Source: an uncultured Eubacteriales bacterium (GTDB lineage: Bacteria > Bacillota > Clostridia > Christensenellales > QALW01). Taken from it: DNA of 10,556 nucleotides. The notes beneath the pieces were generated by a model, which had not been told where the DNA came from, searched no databases, and saw nothing but the letters and a program-made list of their open reading frames with translations. Shown here piece by piece: positions 1-7,139 of this stretch. The position numbers and the translations under genes are program-made. The DNA is taken from contig URYI01000062.1 in the NCBI GenBank assembly GCA_900552055.1, forward strand, positions 1 through 10,556. The letters run 5' to 3'. Within the stretch, counting starts at the first letter, position 1. Each line of letters starts with the position of its first letter.

Positions 1-1048
1 CAGCCGTAAGGGCAGGCGCGGCGGTTTCTCCGGCGCCGGGAGTAGCAGTCGGGGTTGTAACAGTTGGTCGGGGCGTATATTTGGGAGTATAGGGCAAAAT
101 GGGAACAGGCGTAGGCTCAGGCGTAGGGGTGGGCTGAGGAATAGGCCCTTCAATTATGCTCTCATTAGCCAAAGCTATTATGCATTCCTCCAGCGAAAGA
201 GCTTGATACCCTTTTTCCTCCTCTCCTTTTATGGCAATAGGATAAATATAGCATTGACTTTCCTCTGTTATGAAAACGCATTTATTTAATAAATCTGTAC
301 TATAATCAGACAGTTCCACTATATTAACAGGAACAATGCCTTTCTTCCTCAGAACTGCATAGCCCTCTTTTGCATTACTCCAGCTTTCAGGCTCTTGATT
401 TGTTGTTATAAACCCCTCAGGGTCAACATACATAAAGTCCGTGCCGCCTGAGTCTGGTATGTCAATGGGTTCATCTGCCTTTGGCGTATAATCGAAAACT
501 TCAATAAGTCCCGCTATATTTCCCTGAGAATACGCAGGCACCATTATATGGCGTCCAGCATATCCTATCGGAATACCCTCAACGGTCTTTTCGTAATTAT
601 CAAAGTCCACCTTTCCCGTTTCCTTGTACTCCTGAACCATTTCATCCATCTCACCGCTAGTTATGCTTATATATATTCTCGCCTTATTAAGCTGCGCGCC
701 CAGCGACTCAAGAAAGTTCATAAAAGGATAGTCATCATTATTCTCCCAATATTTCATTTCATAATTAGTCAGCCGCTTCATATCCCGGCTGTCCTCAGCC
801 AAAAACATTGCCTTCTCCCAGCCGTCCGTTTCAGGCGATGCGGCTTTAACCGATGCCAACGATAATGGCACGGAAGAATCCTCCAAACCAATCCCATAAA
901 GCAGTCTGTCCATATCCCTCCCGCCGTCTTTTAGGAAAAATACATTCTGCCATGTATCGGGTTCTGTTTCATTTACTTCAGCCATAGTATAAATGCTCCA
1001 AACGCCCAGCAATAAAATTATTAAACTTATACAGCAGAATTTTTTCAT
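1..1048 (-). CDS. Membrane-anchored PT-rich surface protein, paralogue 1 (3' end beyond window)
   Basis: Open frame of 349 codons from ATG at 1048 with no stop before the window edge, so the C-terminus is missing. An AAGGGGGG ribosome site (about 1056-1063) lies 7 bases upstream. Residues 1-23 form a signal peptide (Lys-Lys, then a hydrophobic core). An ectodomain follows to about 300, then a Pro-Thr stalk (QPTPTPEPTPVPILPYTPKY and on). Homology to the next two genes is visible by eye: W-x3-(F/L)(F/L)-...-R(D/E)M-x-RL, VPAYSQGNIAGLIEVFDY (170-187), FMYVDP (205-210), W-x5-GY (223-230), IKGEEEKGYQALSLEECIIA (273-292). The W...RL motif occurs twice (about 33-49 and 77-93), an internal duplication absent from its paralogues. 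By analogy the lost end should hold a transmembrane helix and basic tail. No known domain is recognised; the function is unknown. Confidence 0.88.
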   Translation of the reverse strand, partial: MKKFCCISLIILLLGVWSIYTMAEVNETEPDTWQNVFFLKDGGRDMDRLLYGIGLEDSSVPLSLASVKAASPETDGWEKAMFLAEDSRDMKRLTNYEMKYWENNDDYPFMNFLESLGAQLNKARIYISITSGEMDEMVQEYKETGKVDFDNYEKTVEGIPIGYAGRHIMVPAYSQGNIAGLIEVFDYTPKADEPIDIPDSGGTDFMYVDPEGFITTNQEPESWSNAKEGYAVLRKKGIVPVNIVELSDYSTDLLNKCVFITEESQCYIYPIAIKGEEEKGYQALSLEECIIALANESIIEGPIPQPTPTPEPTPVPILPYTPKYTPRPTVTTPTATPGAGETAAPALTA

Positions 1049-1081
1049 ATTACGTCCCCCCTTAAAGCATGATTTTAATCC

Positions 1082-1105
1082 AATCCGGAATGGCGCGTCC
1101 GGATT
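1082..1105. other. Perfect 8-bp inverted repeat in the leader of paralogue 1
   Basis: AATCCGGA (1082-1089) and TCCGGATT (1098-1105) pair around an 8-base loop, 34 bases upstream of the gene start on the minus strand. Neither strand has a U-run after it, so it is not a standard terminator. It could be a leader hairpin or an operator. Confidence 0.45.
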
Positions 1106-1123
1106 TTCGGCAGATGATTAAAG

Positions 1124-1135
1124 AAACAGCTGTTT
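1124..1135. promoter_or_regulatory. 12-bp perfect palindrome between paralogues 1 and 2
   Basis: AAACAGCTGTTT is fully symmetric with no spacer, so it suits a dimeric DNA-binding protein better than an RNA hairpin. It lies about 75 bases upstream of the paralogue 1 start, in the 133-base gap between the genes. No clear promoter hexamers were found next to it. A regulatory role is inference only. Confidence 0.25.
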
Positions 1136-1181
1136 ATATATTCTTTGTTTAAGCGGAACAGGCGTGTGAACCCATTATTTA

Positions 1182-2222
1182 TTATTCTTTCTTTTTTATT
1201 TTGGACGCCGAAACGGCCCAGATAATTCCGCCTCCGGTGGCGCAGAGCACCGCGATACCCGCCAGCACCAGCGCCGTTATGCGTCCTGCCGTCCAGGAAT
1301 GAGTTTCGGGCATCAGGATAGTTGGGTCTGTAGGCGAAGCGGCCGAACTAAAAGAAACCGAGGAATGCGGCGCTGTTTGGGTTTTCCGCGGGGTGGGGCT
1401 GGGACGGGGCGTATACTTTGGAGTATAGGGCAAAATGGGAACGGGAGTAGGCGTAGGTTCGGGAGTGGGAGTAGGCTCAGGAGTGGGCGCAGGCCCTATC
1501 TGCCGGTAGGACCACATTATTATATAATCGTCCAGCTTAACGGCCTGACTGCCCTTATGCTCCTCCCCTCTTATCTGCACAGGATAAAGGTAATATCCTC
1601 CCTCCGTTCTGAAAAGGTTATAGTTATCCCGGGTAAAATATATCGCCTGAACCTGCTCGCCCATAGACGTGAGCAAATCATATCCCTGCTGTGCATAGTC
1701 CCATTCGCGGTCATTATACCTGAACTGCACAAAGCCGTAATAAGGGCTAAAATACATAAATTCATATCTGTACGGCGGAGTAGTTGGAGGCTCATAGCTC
1801 TCTTCTTCAGGCGCATAGTCGTTAAAATGCAGTTCGCCCGCAAGCTGTCCGTCCAAATATACAGGAACGGCAATTATGCGGCTTGGACTGCCCGGCAGGC
1901 CGTCATAATTAATATATTCGTGTATGACCGAATCTGTCTCGTAGTCATAAAGAGAAGCCAGCATATAGTCGTCTACTTCATAACGTATATAAGCCCCCGA
2001 ATAATCCACCTGGGCATTGCCGCAGTTTTCATCCTCCAGCGCCTGCCGGACATCCTGCTCAACTTCATCGCTTAAATAAAGATTCAGCCGCCGGGTATCC
2101 CTCTCGGACAAAAGCACCGCTTTTTCCCAGCCTTCCCTCTCCTCTTCTTTATTGGCCGCAACTGCGGGAGCAAATATTATAAGGCAGAGACACAATGCCA
2201 TTGCATATTTCAAATACTTCAT
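1182..2222 (-). CDS. Membrane-anchored PT-rich surface protein, paralogue 2
   Basis: 346 residues. I chose the ATG at 2222: AGGAGG lies at 2231-2236, 8 bases upstream, and a signal peptide begins at once (MKYLKYAMALCLCLIIFAPAVAA, likely cut after residue 23). The longer frame from 2363 would overlap the upstream gene and bury the signal. Layout: signal 1-23, ectodomain about 24-243, Pro-Thr/Glu stalk 245-280, Ser/Thr-rich spacer, transmembrane helix about 313-337, tail SKIKKKE. Motifs shared with its neighbours are GWEKAVLLSERDTRRL (31-46), VPVYLDGQLAGELHFNDY (119-136), FMYFSP (155-160), W-x5-GY (174-181) and IRGEEHKGSQAVKLDDYII (217-235). Tyr and acidic residues are enriched. There is no LPXTG motif, so anchoring is by the membrane. 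It starts 85 bases after the previous gene's stop and is probably cotranscribed. Function unknown. Confidence 0.9.
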   Translation of the reverse strand: MKYLKYAMALCLCLIIFAPAVAANKEEEREGWEKAVLLSERDTRRLNLYLSDEVEQDVRQALEDENCGNAQVDYSGAYIRYEVDDYMLASLYDYETDSVIHEYINYDGLPGSPSRIIAVPVYLDGQLAGELHFNDYAPEEESYEPPTTPPYRYEFMYFSPYYGFVQFRYNDREWDYAQQGYDLLTSMGEQVQAIYFTRDNYNLFRTEGGYYLYPVQIRGEEHKGSQAVKLDDYIIMWSYRQIGPAPTPEPTPTPEPTPTPVPILPYTPKYTPRPSPTPRKTQTAPHSSVSFSSAASPTDPTILMPETHSWTAGRITALVLAGIAVLCATGGGIIWAVSASKIKKKE

Positions 2223-2307
2223 TTTATTTACCTCCTGCCGGGGCATATCTGCTCTTTTTATCTCAGACAGCCTGTTTCCCGGCGCACTCTGTGGCTTATA
2301 GGAACAC

Positions 2308-3810
2308 CTATTTGCCCATTTTCCTTTTACGGGCAGAGACTGCCGCCCAGCAAGCCGCGCCAACAGCCAAAACGGCCATCAGCGCTCCTATCACAATCAG
2401 GGCCGTTTTCCCGCCGCCCTGTTTGGAGGGCGGGAATTCAGACGGAGAAAGCACGGGAGAAACAGCTGTCTGGTTATCCTCCGAGGAACCAGCCGTCTCT
2501 GCGGACGCAGACCGGGATGCCTCAGCTGTTGTTCTGCCTGGGCGCGGAGTACGGACTGTTGCGGGCGTCGGAGAAAGAGTGGGAGACGGCGCAGGCGCAG
2601 GCGTAGGAGTGGGAGTAGGAGTGGGAGTAGGCTTCACTTCCAAAAATGCATTCTCCTTTTCATATGCCAGCCGCATAAGATATTCTTCCATAGTAAACAG
2701 CTCATGCGTCTCCCCTATTCCGCCCCAGTATTCATCCTCAGGCACGCGGTAAACATACGGCCCTTTATCCGTCTTAAGCTGCAGAACGGTAAAGGTTATA
2801 CGGTCGTCGTCCGAGCCTATGCGCTTTAAGCCGCCTGATTCCTCTGAATAATAACAGCAGCGGAAATTATAATAATCCTGCTTCACGCGATACCAAAAAG
2901 CCTCTTCTTCCTGGGCGTATATATTGCTTACCTTCAGCCCTGCCTGGGCAGCGGCTTCAAATGCCTCCTGCGCGTACTGCCATACTCTCGGCTCTCCTGA
3001 TGCAGGGGTTTCCCCTACAAAATATATATAACTGCTCCCGCTTGAGATATGCTCCAACTCCTCCGGCCTCTGGCCCGAAGCTTCCACAACGGGATAAGGG
3101 TCATCAAAGAAGCAGGTAATTACCAGTTCCCCGTCCGAATACGCAGGCACTACAAAGCCTCTGTCATCCTGAAACACACATTCTGAATAATAATATCTTT
3201 TATCCTCTTCGCTCAGTTCGGGGTCGTCTTTATAGTCTACATACTCCGTATGCACCGTAGGCAAGCCGTCATAGCCGGCAAATTTTTTCCAGTCCAGTAT
3301 CCCCGTTTTCTCGTAATCCTCCAGAATATACCGATAGGCAATTCTATTGATAATCCAGGCCTTAAATATATCCAGCCGGACGTCATATTTTTCTATTACA
3401 TCGCCCAGCGTCACATACTCATCGTCCATTGCCCACCGAATACCCTTGGAAAGCCGGTGCATTTCCCGTTCCCCCGGCTGAATAAAGAACGCCTCCTGCC
3501 AGGTTTCAGCCCATTTAACAGCTTCGGCCGTTTCCGTGCTTGACGAAGCGTCCGGAGTATTGGTCATCGTCAACTGAGCGCTTTGAACGGCAGTGCGAGA
3601 GGCGGATAATGCTCCCCCCTCCCCGGACGTCGGGCTTGCGGCCGCTGTTTGGTCTGCAAAAGGCATCCCTGTCTGAAGCGGATCCGCGCTTGAGCCGGCG
3701 CTGACCGAAGAAACGGCTTCCGCCCCATCCGCATAAACCCCCGCAGGCCCGCCGGCACACAGCATACCTAATAACAGCGCGAGCATTGCCAGAGCGCATA
3801 TTCTTTTCAT
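2308..3810 (-). CDS. Membrane-anchored PT-rich surface protein, paralogue 3 (first gene of the array)
   Basis: 500 residues from ATG at 3810; AAAGGGGGAAGAGGT (3811-3825) lies directly upstream. Signal peptide 1-27 (MKRICALAMLALLLGMLCAG..., ending VYA/D). A Ser/Ala/Thr-rich low-complexity segment follows (about 28-98), absent from the paralogues. The shared module begins at TWQEAFFIQPGEREMHRL (103-120). An extra segment of about 70 residues (130-200) precedes VPAYSDGELVITCFFDD (221-237), then YIYFV (261-265) and W-x5-AF (277-284). The Pro-Thr/Ala stalk is 393-425, followed by a Ser-rich spacer. The transmembrane helix is about 469-491 with tail ARKRKMGK. Two adjacent Cys (318-319) lie in an aromatic-rich stretch. 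It leads the three-gene array; no convincing promoter hexamers were found upstream. No known domain is recognised. Confidence 0.9.
   Translation of the reverse strand: MKRICALAMLALLLGMLCAGGPAGVYADGAEAVSSVSAGSSADPLQTGMPFADQTAAASPTSGEGGALSASRTAVQSAQLTMTNTPDASSSTETAEAVKWAETWQEAFFIQPGEREMHRLSKGIRWAMDDEYVTLGDVIEKYDVRLDIFKAWIINRIAYRYILEDYEKTGILDWKKFAGYDGLPTVHTEYVDYKDDPELSEEDKRYYYSECVFQDDRGFVVPAYSDGELVITCFFDDPYPVVEASGQRPEELEHISSGSSYIYFVGETPASGEPRVWQYAQEAFEAAAQAGLKVSNIYAQEEEAFWYRVKQDYYNFRCCYYSEESGGLKRIGSDDDRITFTVLQLKTDKGPYVYRVPEDEYWGGIGETHELFTMEEYLMRLAYEKENAFLEVKPTPTPTPTPTPAPAPSPTLSPTPATVRTPRPGRTTAEASRSASAETAGSSEDNQTAVSPVLSPSEFPPSKQGGGKTALIVIGALMAVLAVGAACWAAVSARKRKMGK
2606..2629. repeat. Tandem 12-bp repeat coding for the Thr-Pro stalk
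   Basis: Two perfect copies of GGAGTGGGAGTA (2606-2617 and 2618-2629), flanked by near copies, encode the (TP)n part of the paralogue 3 stalk. Unit length is a multiple of three, so gain or loss of units would change stalk length without a frameshift. Confidence 0.7.
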
Positions 3811-4132
3811 ACCTCTTCCCCCTTTAGGCTTTAAAATATCGCCGGATTTGCTTTATATGCTTTAATTAAACGATACATCAGATTGCAGCGCGCCGCAGGA
3901 ATGCGGATTCCCCCGCATTATTGGGAATTGCTCTTAAAGTGCGCCGTCATTTCTGCGTTCTCTTGCTTTCCGCAGACAGAAAAACCCGTCTTGCCTGCGT
4001 ATGCAGATTTTTTAGGAGAGCGCCAAAGGAGGCATTGCACGCGCAAAAATGCATGCTGCCGCATTGCAAAAACGCGCGGCGGCGCGGAGGGAATCCTCCC
4101 ATAAATCGCATTCTGACTTCATTGCATCGCCC
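3811..4132. other. Intergenic stretch, no gene seen
   Basis: Upstream of the surface-protein array. Frames overlapping here have no ribosome site, no recognisable domain and Arg/Cys-rich shadow composition. The stretch is rich in CGC/GCG runs around 4030-4090. The promoter of the array should lie in its first 100 bases, but no hexamer pair was convincing. Confidence 0.5.
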
Positions 4133-4407
4133 AGACAATACAATTAAAGTACAATGCGTTTTTGCTTTCAAGCTCCGCGTCCGCTTTGCTGCGCGGTCCT
4201 TAGAATACGCCTGGTACGCCTTTACCCGCGCGCTGCGCGGCCGTCAACGGGCATGGAAGCAAAAATCTCCAACCGTAGAAAAGGGGAATTTTCTGGTTTT
4301 GCAAGGCGGCAGGACGCAGAAATACCAGGCGTATTTCAAGAAGGATAACGCAGTAAAACCGAACAATTCACCCCTCGGCGGCTCATTGTAATCCGATTGT
4401 ATTGTCT
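4133..4407. mobile_element. 275-bp fold-back (MITE-like) element
   Basis: The ends are inverted repeats: 4133-4158 and the reverse complement of 4382-4407 match at 21 of 26 positions by hand, with AGACAATACAAT perfect at both tips and a second block TACAATG. Further in, each half carries the same core facing inwards: CTGCG, then TCCTT, then AATACGCCTGGTA (perfect inverted pair at 4204-4216 and 4323-4335). Each half also has its own hairpin arms around the core: TTTTTGCTT/AAGCAAAAA (4159-4167/4257-4265) in the left half, and GAATTTTCTGGTTTT against AAAACCGAACAATTC (4286-4300/4355-4369) in the right. No transposase is encoded and no target-site duplication was found. A related core occurs at 10429-10475. 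Known class uncertain. Confidence 0.65.
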
Positions 4408-4709
4408 AAGCTAGCCAAAATTTATATTCCAGAGTGTAAACCGCTAATGATAAAATAGTATTTTTCAGACAAAATATCTCTTTGCTCCCTCATCCAAAGA
4501 AGCACATTACATCAAACAATCAACATTGCGTTTAAGTATGCCAAACAAATTTCAGTGCTTAAAATTTAAACTGTACTCTATTACTGGAACCATTATATCA
4601 GATTAACGCAGCCGTTTCAATATATACAACTGGTTTAATGCCTAAATAATTGATGTATTCCGTAAAATTTCCGCTAAAAACGCAAGCCTAACTTCTTATT
4701 ATTCCAACC
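4408..4709. other. AT-rich intergenic stretch, nothing recognised
   Basis: About 300 bases between the fold-back element and the GC-rich hairpin, markedly more AT-rich than what precedes it. No open frame with a ribosome site, RNA gene or good terminator was seen on either strand. Confidence 0.5.
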
Positions 4710-4761
4710 CCGGCAGGCGCCGTAACAGGCGGAGCAAGGCGGAGCTACGGCGAAGCGCCGG
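4710..4761. other. GC-rich interrupted hairpin abutting the antiporter promoter
   Basis: CCGGC (4710-4714) pairs with GCCGG (4757-4761) and GCCGTA (4719-4724) with TACGGC (4746-4751), enclosing AGGCGGAGCAAGGCGGAG-like purine-rich sequence. The structure ends one base before the -35 box at 4763. There is no U-run, so it is not a clear terminator; it may be a small structured repeat or insulate the promoter. Confidence 0.5.
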
Positions 4762-4762
4762 T

Positions 4763-4792
4763 TTGACAATCGGAAGGTTTTCATGATATATT
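4763..4792 (+). promoter_or_regulatory. Sigma-A promoter of the antiporter gene
   Basis: Consensus -35 TTGACA (4763-4768), 18-base spacer, -10 TATATT (4787-4792) with an extended-minus-10 TG at 4784-4785. Transcription should start near 4799, giving a leader of about 198 bases before the antiporter ATG. Confidence 0.8.
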
Positions 4793-4798
4793 ATTATA

Positions 4799-4996
4799 AG
4801 TAATTATTTATATTTGATTTACCCTCTCTTGGCAATATAAACCCGCATTTTCCTGCCACGGGAGGTTACGGGGAGGATTAAGTTTTCAGAGGTATATTGA
4901 GTTTTATTTCTATCAGCCTGAACGAGCAGAAATGAATTGGTTTTATATGCCTTTTAAGCTGGACCTGTAAAAATCTAATATTGAGGAGGACAAACA
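4799..4996 (+). other. Long structured 5' leader of the antiporter gene, with two tiny overlapping ORFs
   Basis: Nested pairing is visible: GGTATAT (4891-4897) with ATATGCC (4945-4951, one G-U), and inside it TTTATTTCT (4903-4911) with AGAAATGAA (4928-4936, one G-U), leaving a 16-base loop. The same stretch holds two short frames: TTG at 4897 to TGA at 4935 (12 codons) and ATG at 4932 to TAA at 4970 (MNWFYMPFKLDL), which overlap as ATGA. Their ribosome sites are weak. I could not match the leader to the c-di-AMP (ydaO) consensus or to another known class by eye. Control of the antiporter by this leader is inference. Confidence 0.4.
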
Positions 4997-7012
4997 ATGG
5001 AGCTTCTTTTGCTTTCTTTAATAATAGTTGTATGTATAGCGGCCGGAAAGCTTTCATACAAATTAGGTTTGCCCTCTCTTTTAATGTTCATAGTTTTGGG
5101 AATGCTGTTCGGTTCGGACGGCATTTTTAAGATTCCCTTTGACGATTATACCTTTGCCGAGCAGATATGCTCATATGCGCTTATAATTATAATGTTCTAC
5201 GGCGGCTTTGGCACCAACTGGAAACAGGCGCGTCCCGTAGCCGGCAAGGCTGTTCTCCTTTCTACGCTGGGCGTTGTGGCCACGGCGGCTTTTACCGGCC
5301 TTTTCTGCCGGCTGGTTCTGGGATTTGAATGGCTTGAGAGCTTTCTTATAGGCTCGGTAATAAGCTCTACCGACGCCGCCTCCGTCTTCGCAATTCTGCG
5401 CCAAAAGAGGCTGAACCTTAAATACAATACCGCTTCTCTTTTGGAAATTGAAAGCGGAAGCAACGACCCCTTCGCCTATATGCTGACCATTACCTGCCTG
5501 ACTCTTATGTCCGGCCAGACCAGCGCCGGCTCAGTTGCTTATATGCTGTTTGCGCAGATAGTCTACGGCGCCCTCATAGGCGCGGCGCTGGCTCTTGCTG
5601 CTGTCTGGCTGCTAAAGCGCATTAATTTTTATATCGGCGGAATGGACACTCTTTTTGTGCTGGCAATAGCGCTGCTGGCATATGCCGTCTGCTCGGTAAC
5701 GGGCGGCAACGGGTACCTGGCCGTTTATATCGCCGGTATTATTCTGGGGAACAGCAAAATTAAGAACAAGGCCCCAATCATGCATTTCTTTGACGGAATA
5801 ACAAATCTGTCCCAGATAATCGTATTTTTCCTCCTGGGACTGCTGGCCTTTCCTTCACAGCTGCCGCAAATTATTCTCCCCTCTCTGGCCATCGCGCTGT
5901 TCCTGACATTTATAGCGCGCCCCGTTACTGTTTTCGGCCTGCTCTCGCCCTTCAAAAGCCCCGTCAACCAGCAGCTGCTTGTATCCTTTGCCGGGCTGCG
6001 CGGAGCCTCTTCTATCGTATTTGCCATAATGGCCACGGTAAACAGTCCATATACCGAGCACGATGTATTCCATATAGTGTTTTTCGCCTGTCTGCTTTCC
6101 GTGGGCCTGCAGGGCGCGCTGCTGCCCGTGGCGGCCAAAAAGCTGAAAATGGTAGAAAAGAGCGGAAGCGTGCTGCGCACCTTCAACGACTATCAGGAGG
6201 ATGAAGAGCTGCAGCTTATAAAGACCAAAATTACCAAGAACCATGCATGGGCGGGCAAAACGATAAGCGAGCTCAAGCTGGCGTTAGATATCCTGGTAGT
6301 AATGATTAAGCGGGGGGACCAAACCATACTGCCCAACGGTCGCACCCGCATAAAAGCAGGAGATATACTGGTGCTAAGCGGAGAAATGTATAAGGATGAT
6401 TCGGGCGCAGAATTGAATGAAATTGAAATAGGCGCGCGCCACAAATGGGCCAACAAGCGCATACGCGAAATAACTCTGCCGGCCAATACCCTTATAATAG
6501 CCATAAAGAAGAAAAACGGCCGTACTATCATCCCGCGGGGCGGGGTCTTGTTGGAGCCGGGAGATAACGCAGTATTATGGACGTGTGAATTTACCCAGGA
6601 TGTGCCTGAAGAACGCCAGCAGGACAATCAGCTTCCCGCCGTACAGACAGAGCAGGAAAGACGGAAAAAGGCGCTTCCTCCCGCGCAAACCGGCCTGGCT
6701 GGTCAAAAAAGCGGGAGTTCTTCTGAACAAGCCCCTGTAAACGAGCAGGAAAAGCCCCTTCCTTCCTCTAAACCACAAACGGGCAGCCGGGAAAAGCAGG
6801 GTGCTCCTTCAATAGCCGTATCGGGCACTCAGGAAACAGCGCCGGGCAGTCAAAAGGCCGCACCGGACAATCAAGAAACTGCGCCGGGCAGTCAGCAGGC
6901 CGCGGCCGGTTCCCTCAAAACTGCTCCGGGCAATCAGACATCCGCTTCGGACCAGGGCGAAGCTGCAGCGGATAGCCAAGGAAATGAACAAAAAAATCAA
7001 AAGCCCGAATAA
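4997..7012 (+). CDS. CPA1-family K+(Na+)/H+ antiporter with two RCK_C domains
   Basis: 671 residues; AGGAGG at 4984-4989, 7 bases before ATG. Residues 1-385 are a many-helix membrane domain of the NhaP/CPA1 type. SSTDAASVFAILR (123-135) and ESGSNDPFAYMLT (152-164) hold the paired Asp positions (Asp126, Asp157) expected for ion/proton exchange, and LRGASSIVFA (334-343) holds the conserved Arg. Two RCK_C (TrkA_C) modules follow: about 405-462 (AGKTISEL..., IKAGDILVLSG) and about 474-530 (ANKRIREITLPANTLI..., LEPGDNAVLW). Their hydrophobic-strand and Gly-Asp pattern is typical of cytosolic ligand-sensing domains, often for nucleotides in this class. This matches NhaP2/CvrA-like antiporters, which are usually about 500-580 residues. 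The extra length is a Gln/Ser/Ala/Pro-rich tail (about 536-671). The substrate cation cannot be read from sequence. It is monocistronic, with its own promoter and long leader. Confidence 0.92.
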   Translation: MELLLLSLIIVVCIAAGKLSYKLGLPSLLMFIVLGMLFGSDGIFKIPFDDYTFAEQICSYALIIIMFYGGFGTNWKQARPVAGKAVLLSTLGVVATAAFTGLFCRLVLGFEWLESFLIGSVISSTDAASVFAILRQKRLNLKYNTASLLEIESGSNDPFAYMLTITCLTLMSGQTSAGSVAYMLFAQIVYGALIGAALALAAVWLLKRINFYIGGMDTLFVLAIALLAYAVCSVTGGNGYLAVYIAGIILGNSKIKNKAPIMHFFDGITNLSQIIVFFLLGLLAFPSQLPQIILPSLAIALFLTFIARPVTVFGLLSPFKSPVNQQLLVSFAGLRGASSIVFAIMATVNSPYTEHDVFHIVFFACLLSVGLQGALLPVAAKKLKMVEKSGSVLRTFNDYQEDEELQLIKTKITKNHAWAGKTISELKLALDILVVMIKRGDQTILPNGRTRIKAGDILVLSGEMYKDDSGAELNEIEIGARHKWANKRIREITLPANTLIIAIKKKNGRTIIPRGGVLLEPGDNAVLWTCEFTQDVPEERQQDNQLPAVQTEQERRKKALPPAQTGLAGQKSGSSSEQAPVNEQEKPLPSSKPQTGSREKQGAPSIAVSGTQETAPGSQKAAPDNQETAPGSQQAAAGSLKTAPGNQTSASDQGEAAADSQGNEQKNQKPE

Positions 7013-7038
7013 AAGCTTAAGCTTTAAATTCGGACTTT
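7000..7038. repeat. Small inverted repeat, copy A, overlapping the antiporter stop codon
   Basis: AAAGCCCGAAT (7000-7010) pairs with ATTCGGACTTT (7028-7038) with one mismatch, around a central AAAGCTTAAGCTTT palindrome (7012-7025). The antiporter stop codon TAA (7010-7012) lies inside it. It closely matches copy B at 7262-7297. Confidence 0.7.
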
Positions 7039-7139
7039 GAGTGAGTCGAAAAAGGCGGCACGCTTTTAGCCGGGAATAAGCTCGGAAATCAAAAATTGCC
7101 CGACTGCACTCTATCCCGCCAATACCACCCAATACTATT

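Noticed and set aside
2223..2363. Upstream extension of the paralogue 2 frame to 2363
   Set aside because: It overlaps the end of the preceding gene and puts 47 charged residues before a clean signal peptide; the AGGAGG at 2231-2236 fixes the start at 2222.
3883..4391. Overlapping frames of 64-156 codons on both strands
   Set aside because: No ribosome sites, no domains, Arg/Cys-rich composition; they run through the palindromic element, which explains their openness.
4799..4996. c-di-AMP (ydaO-type) riboswitch
   Set aside because: The conserved riboswitch sequence blocks were not recognised; only generic nested pairing is visible.
5171..6778. Minus-strand frames inside the antiporter gene
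   Set aside because: They are shadows of a long gene with clear domains on the plus strand; none has a ribosome site or recognisable product.
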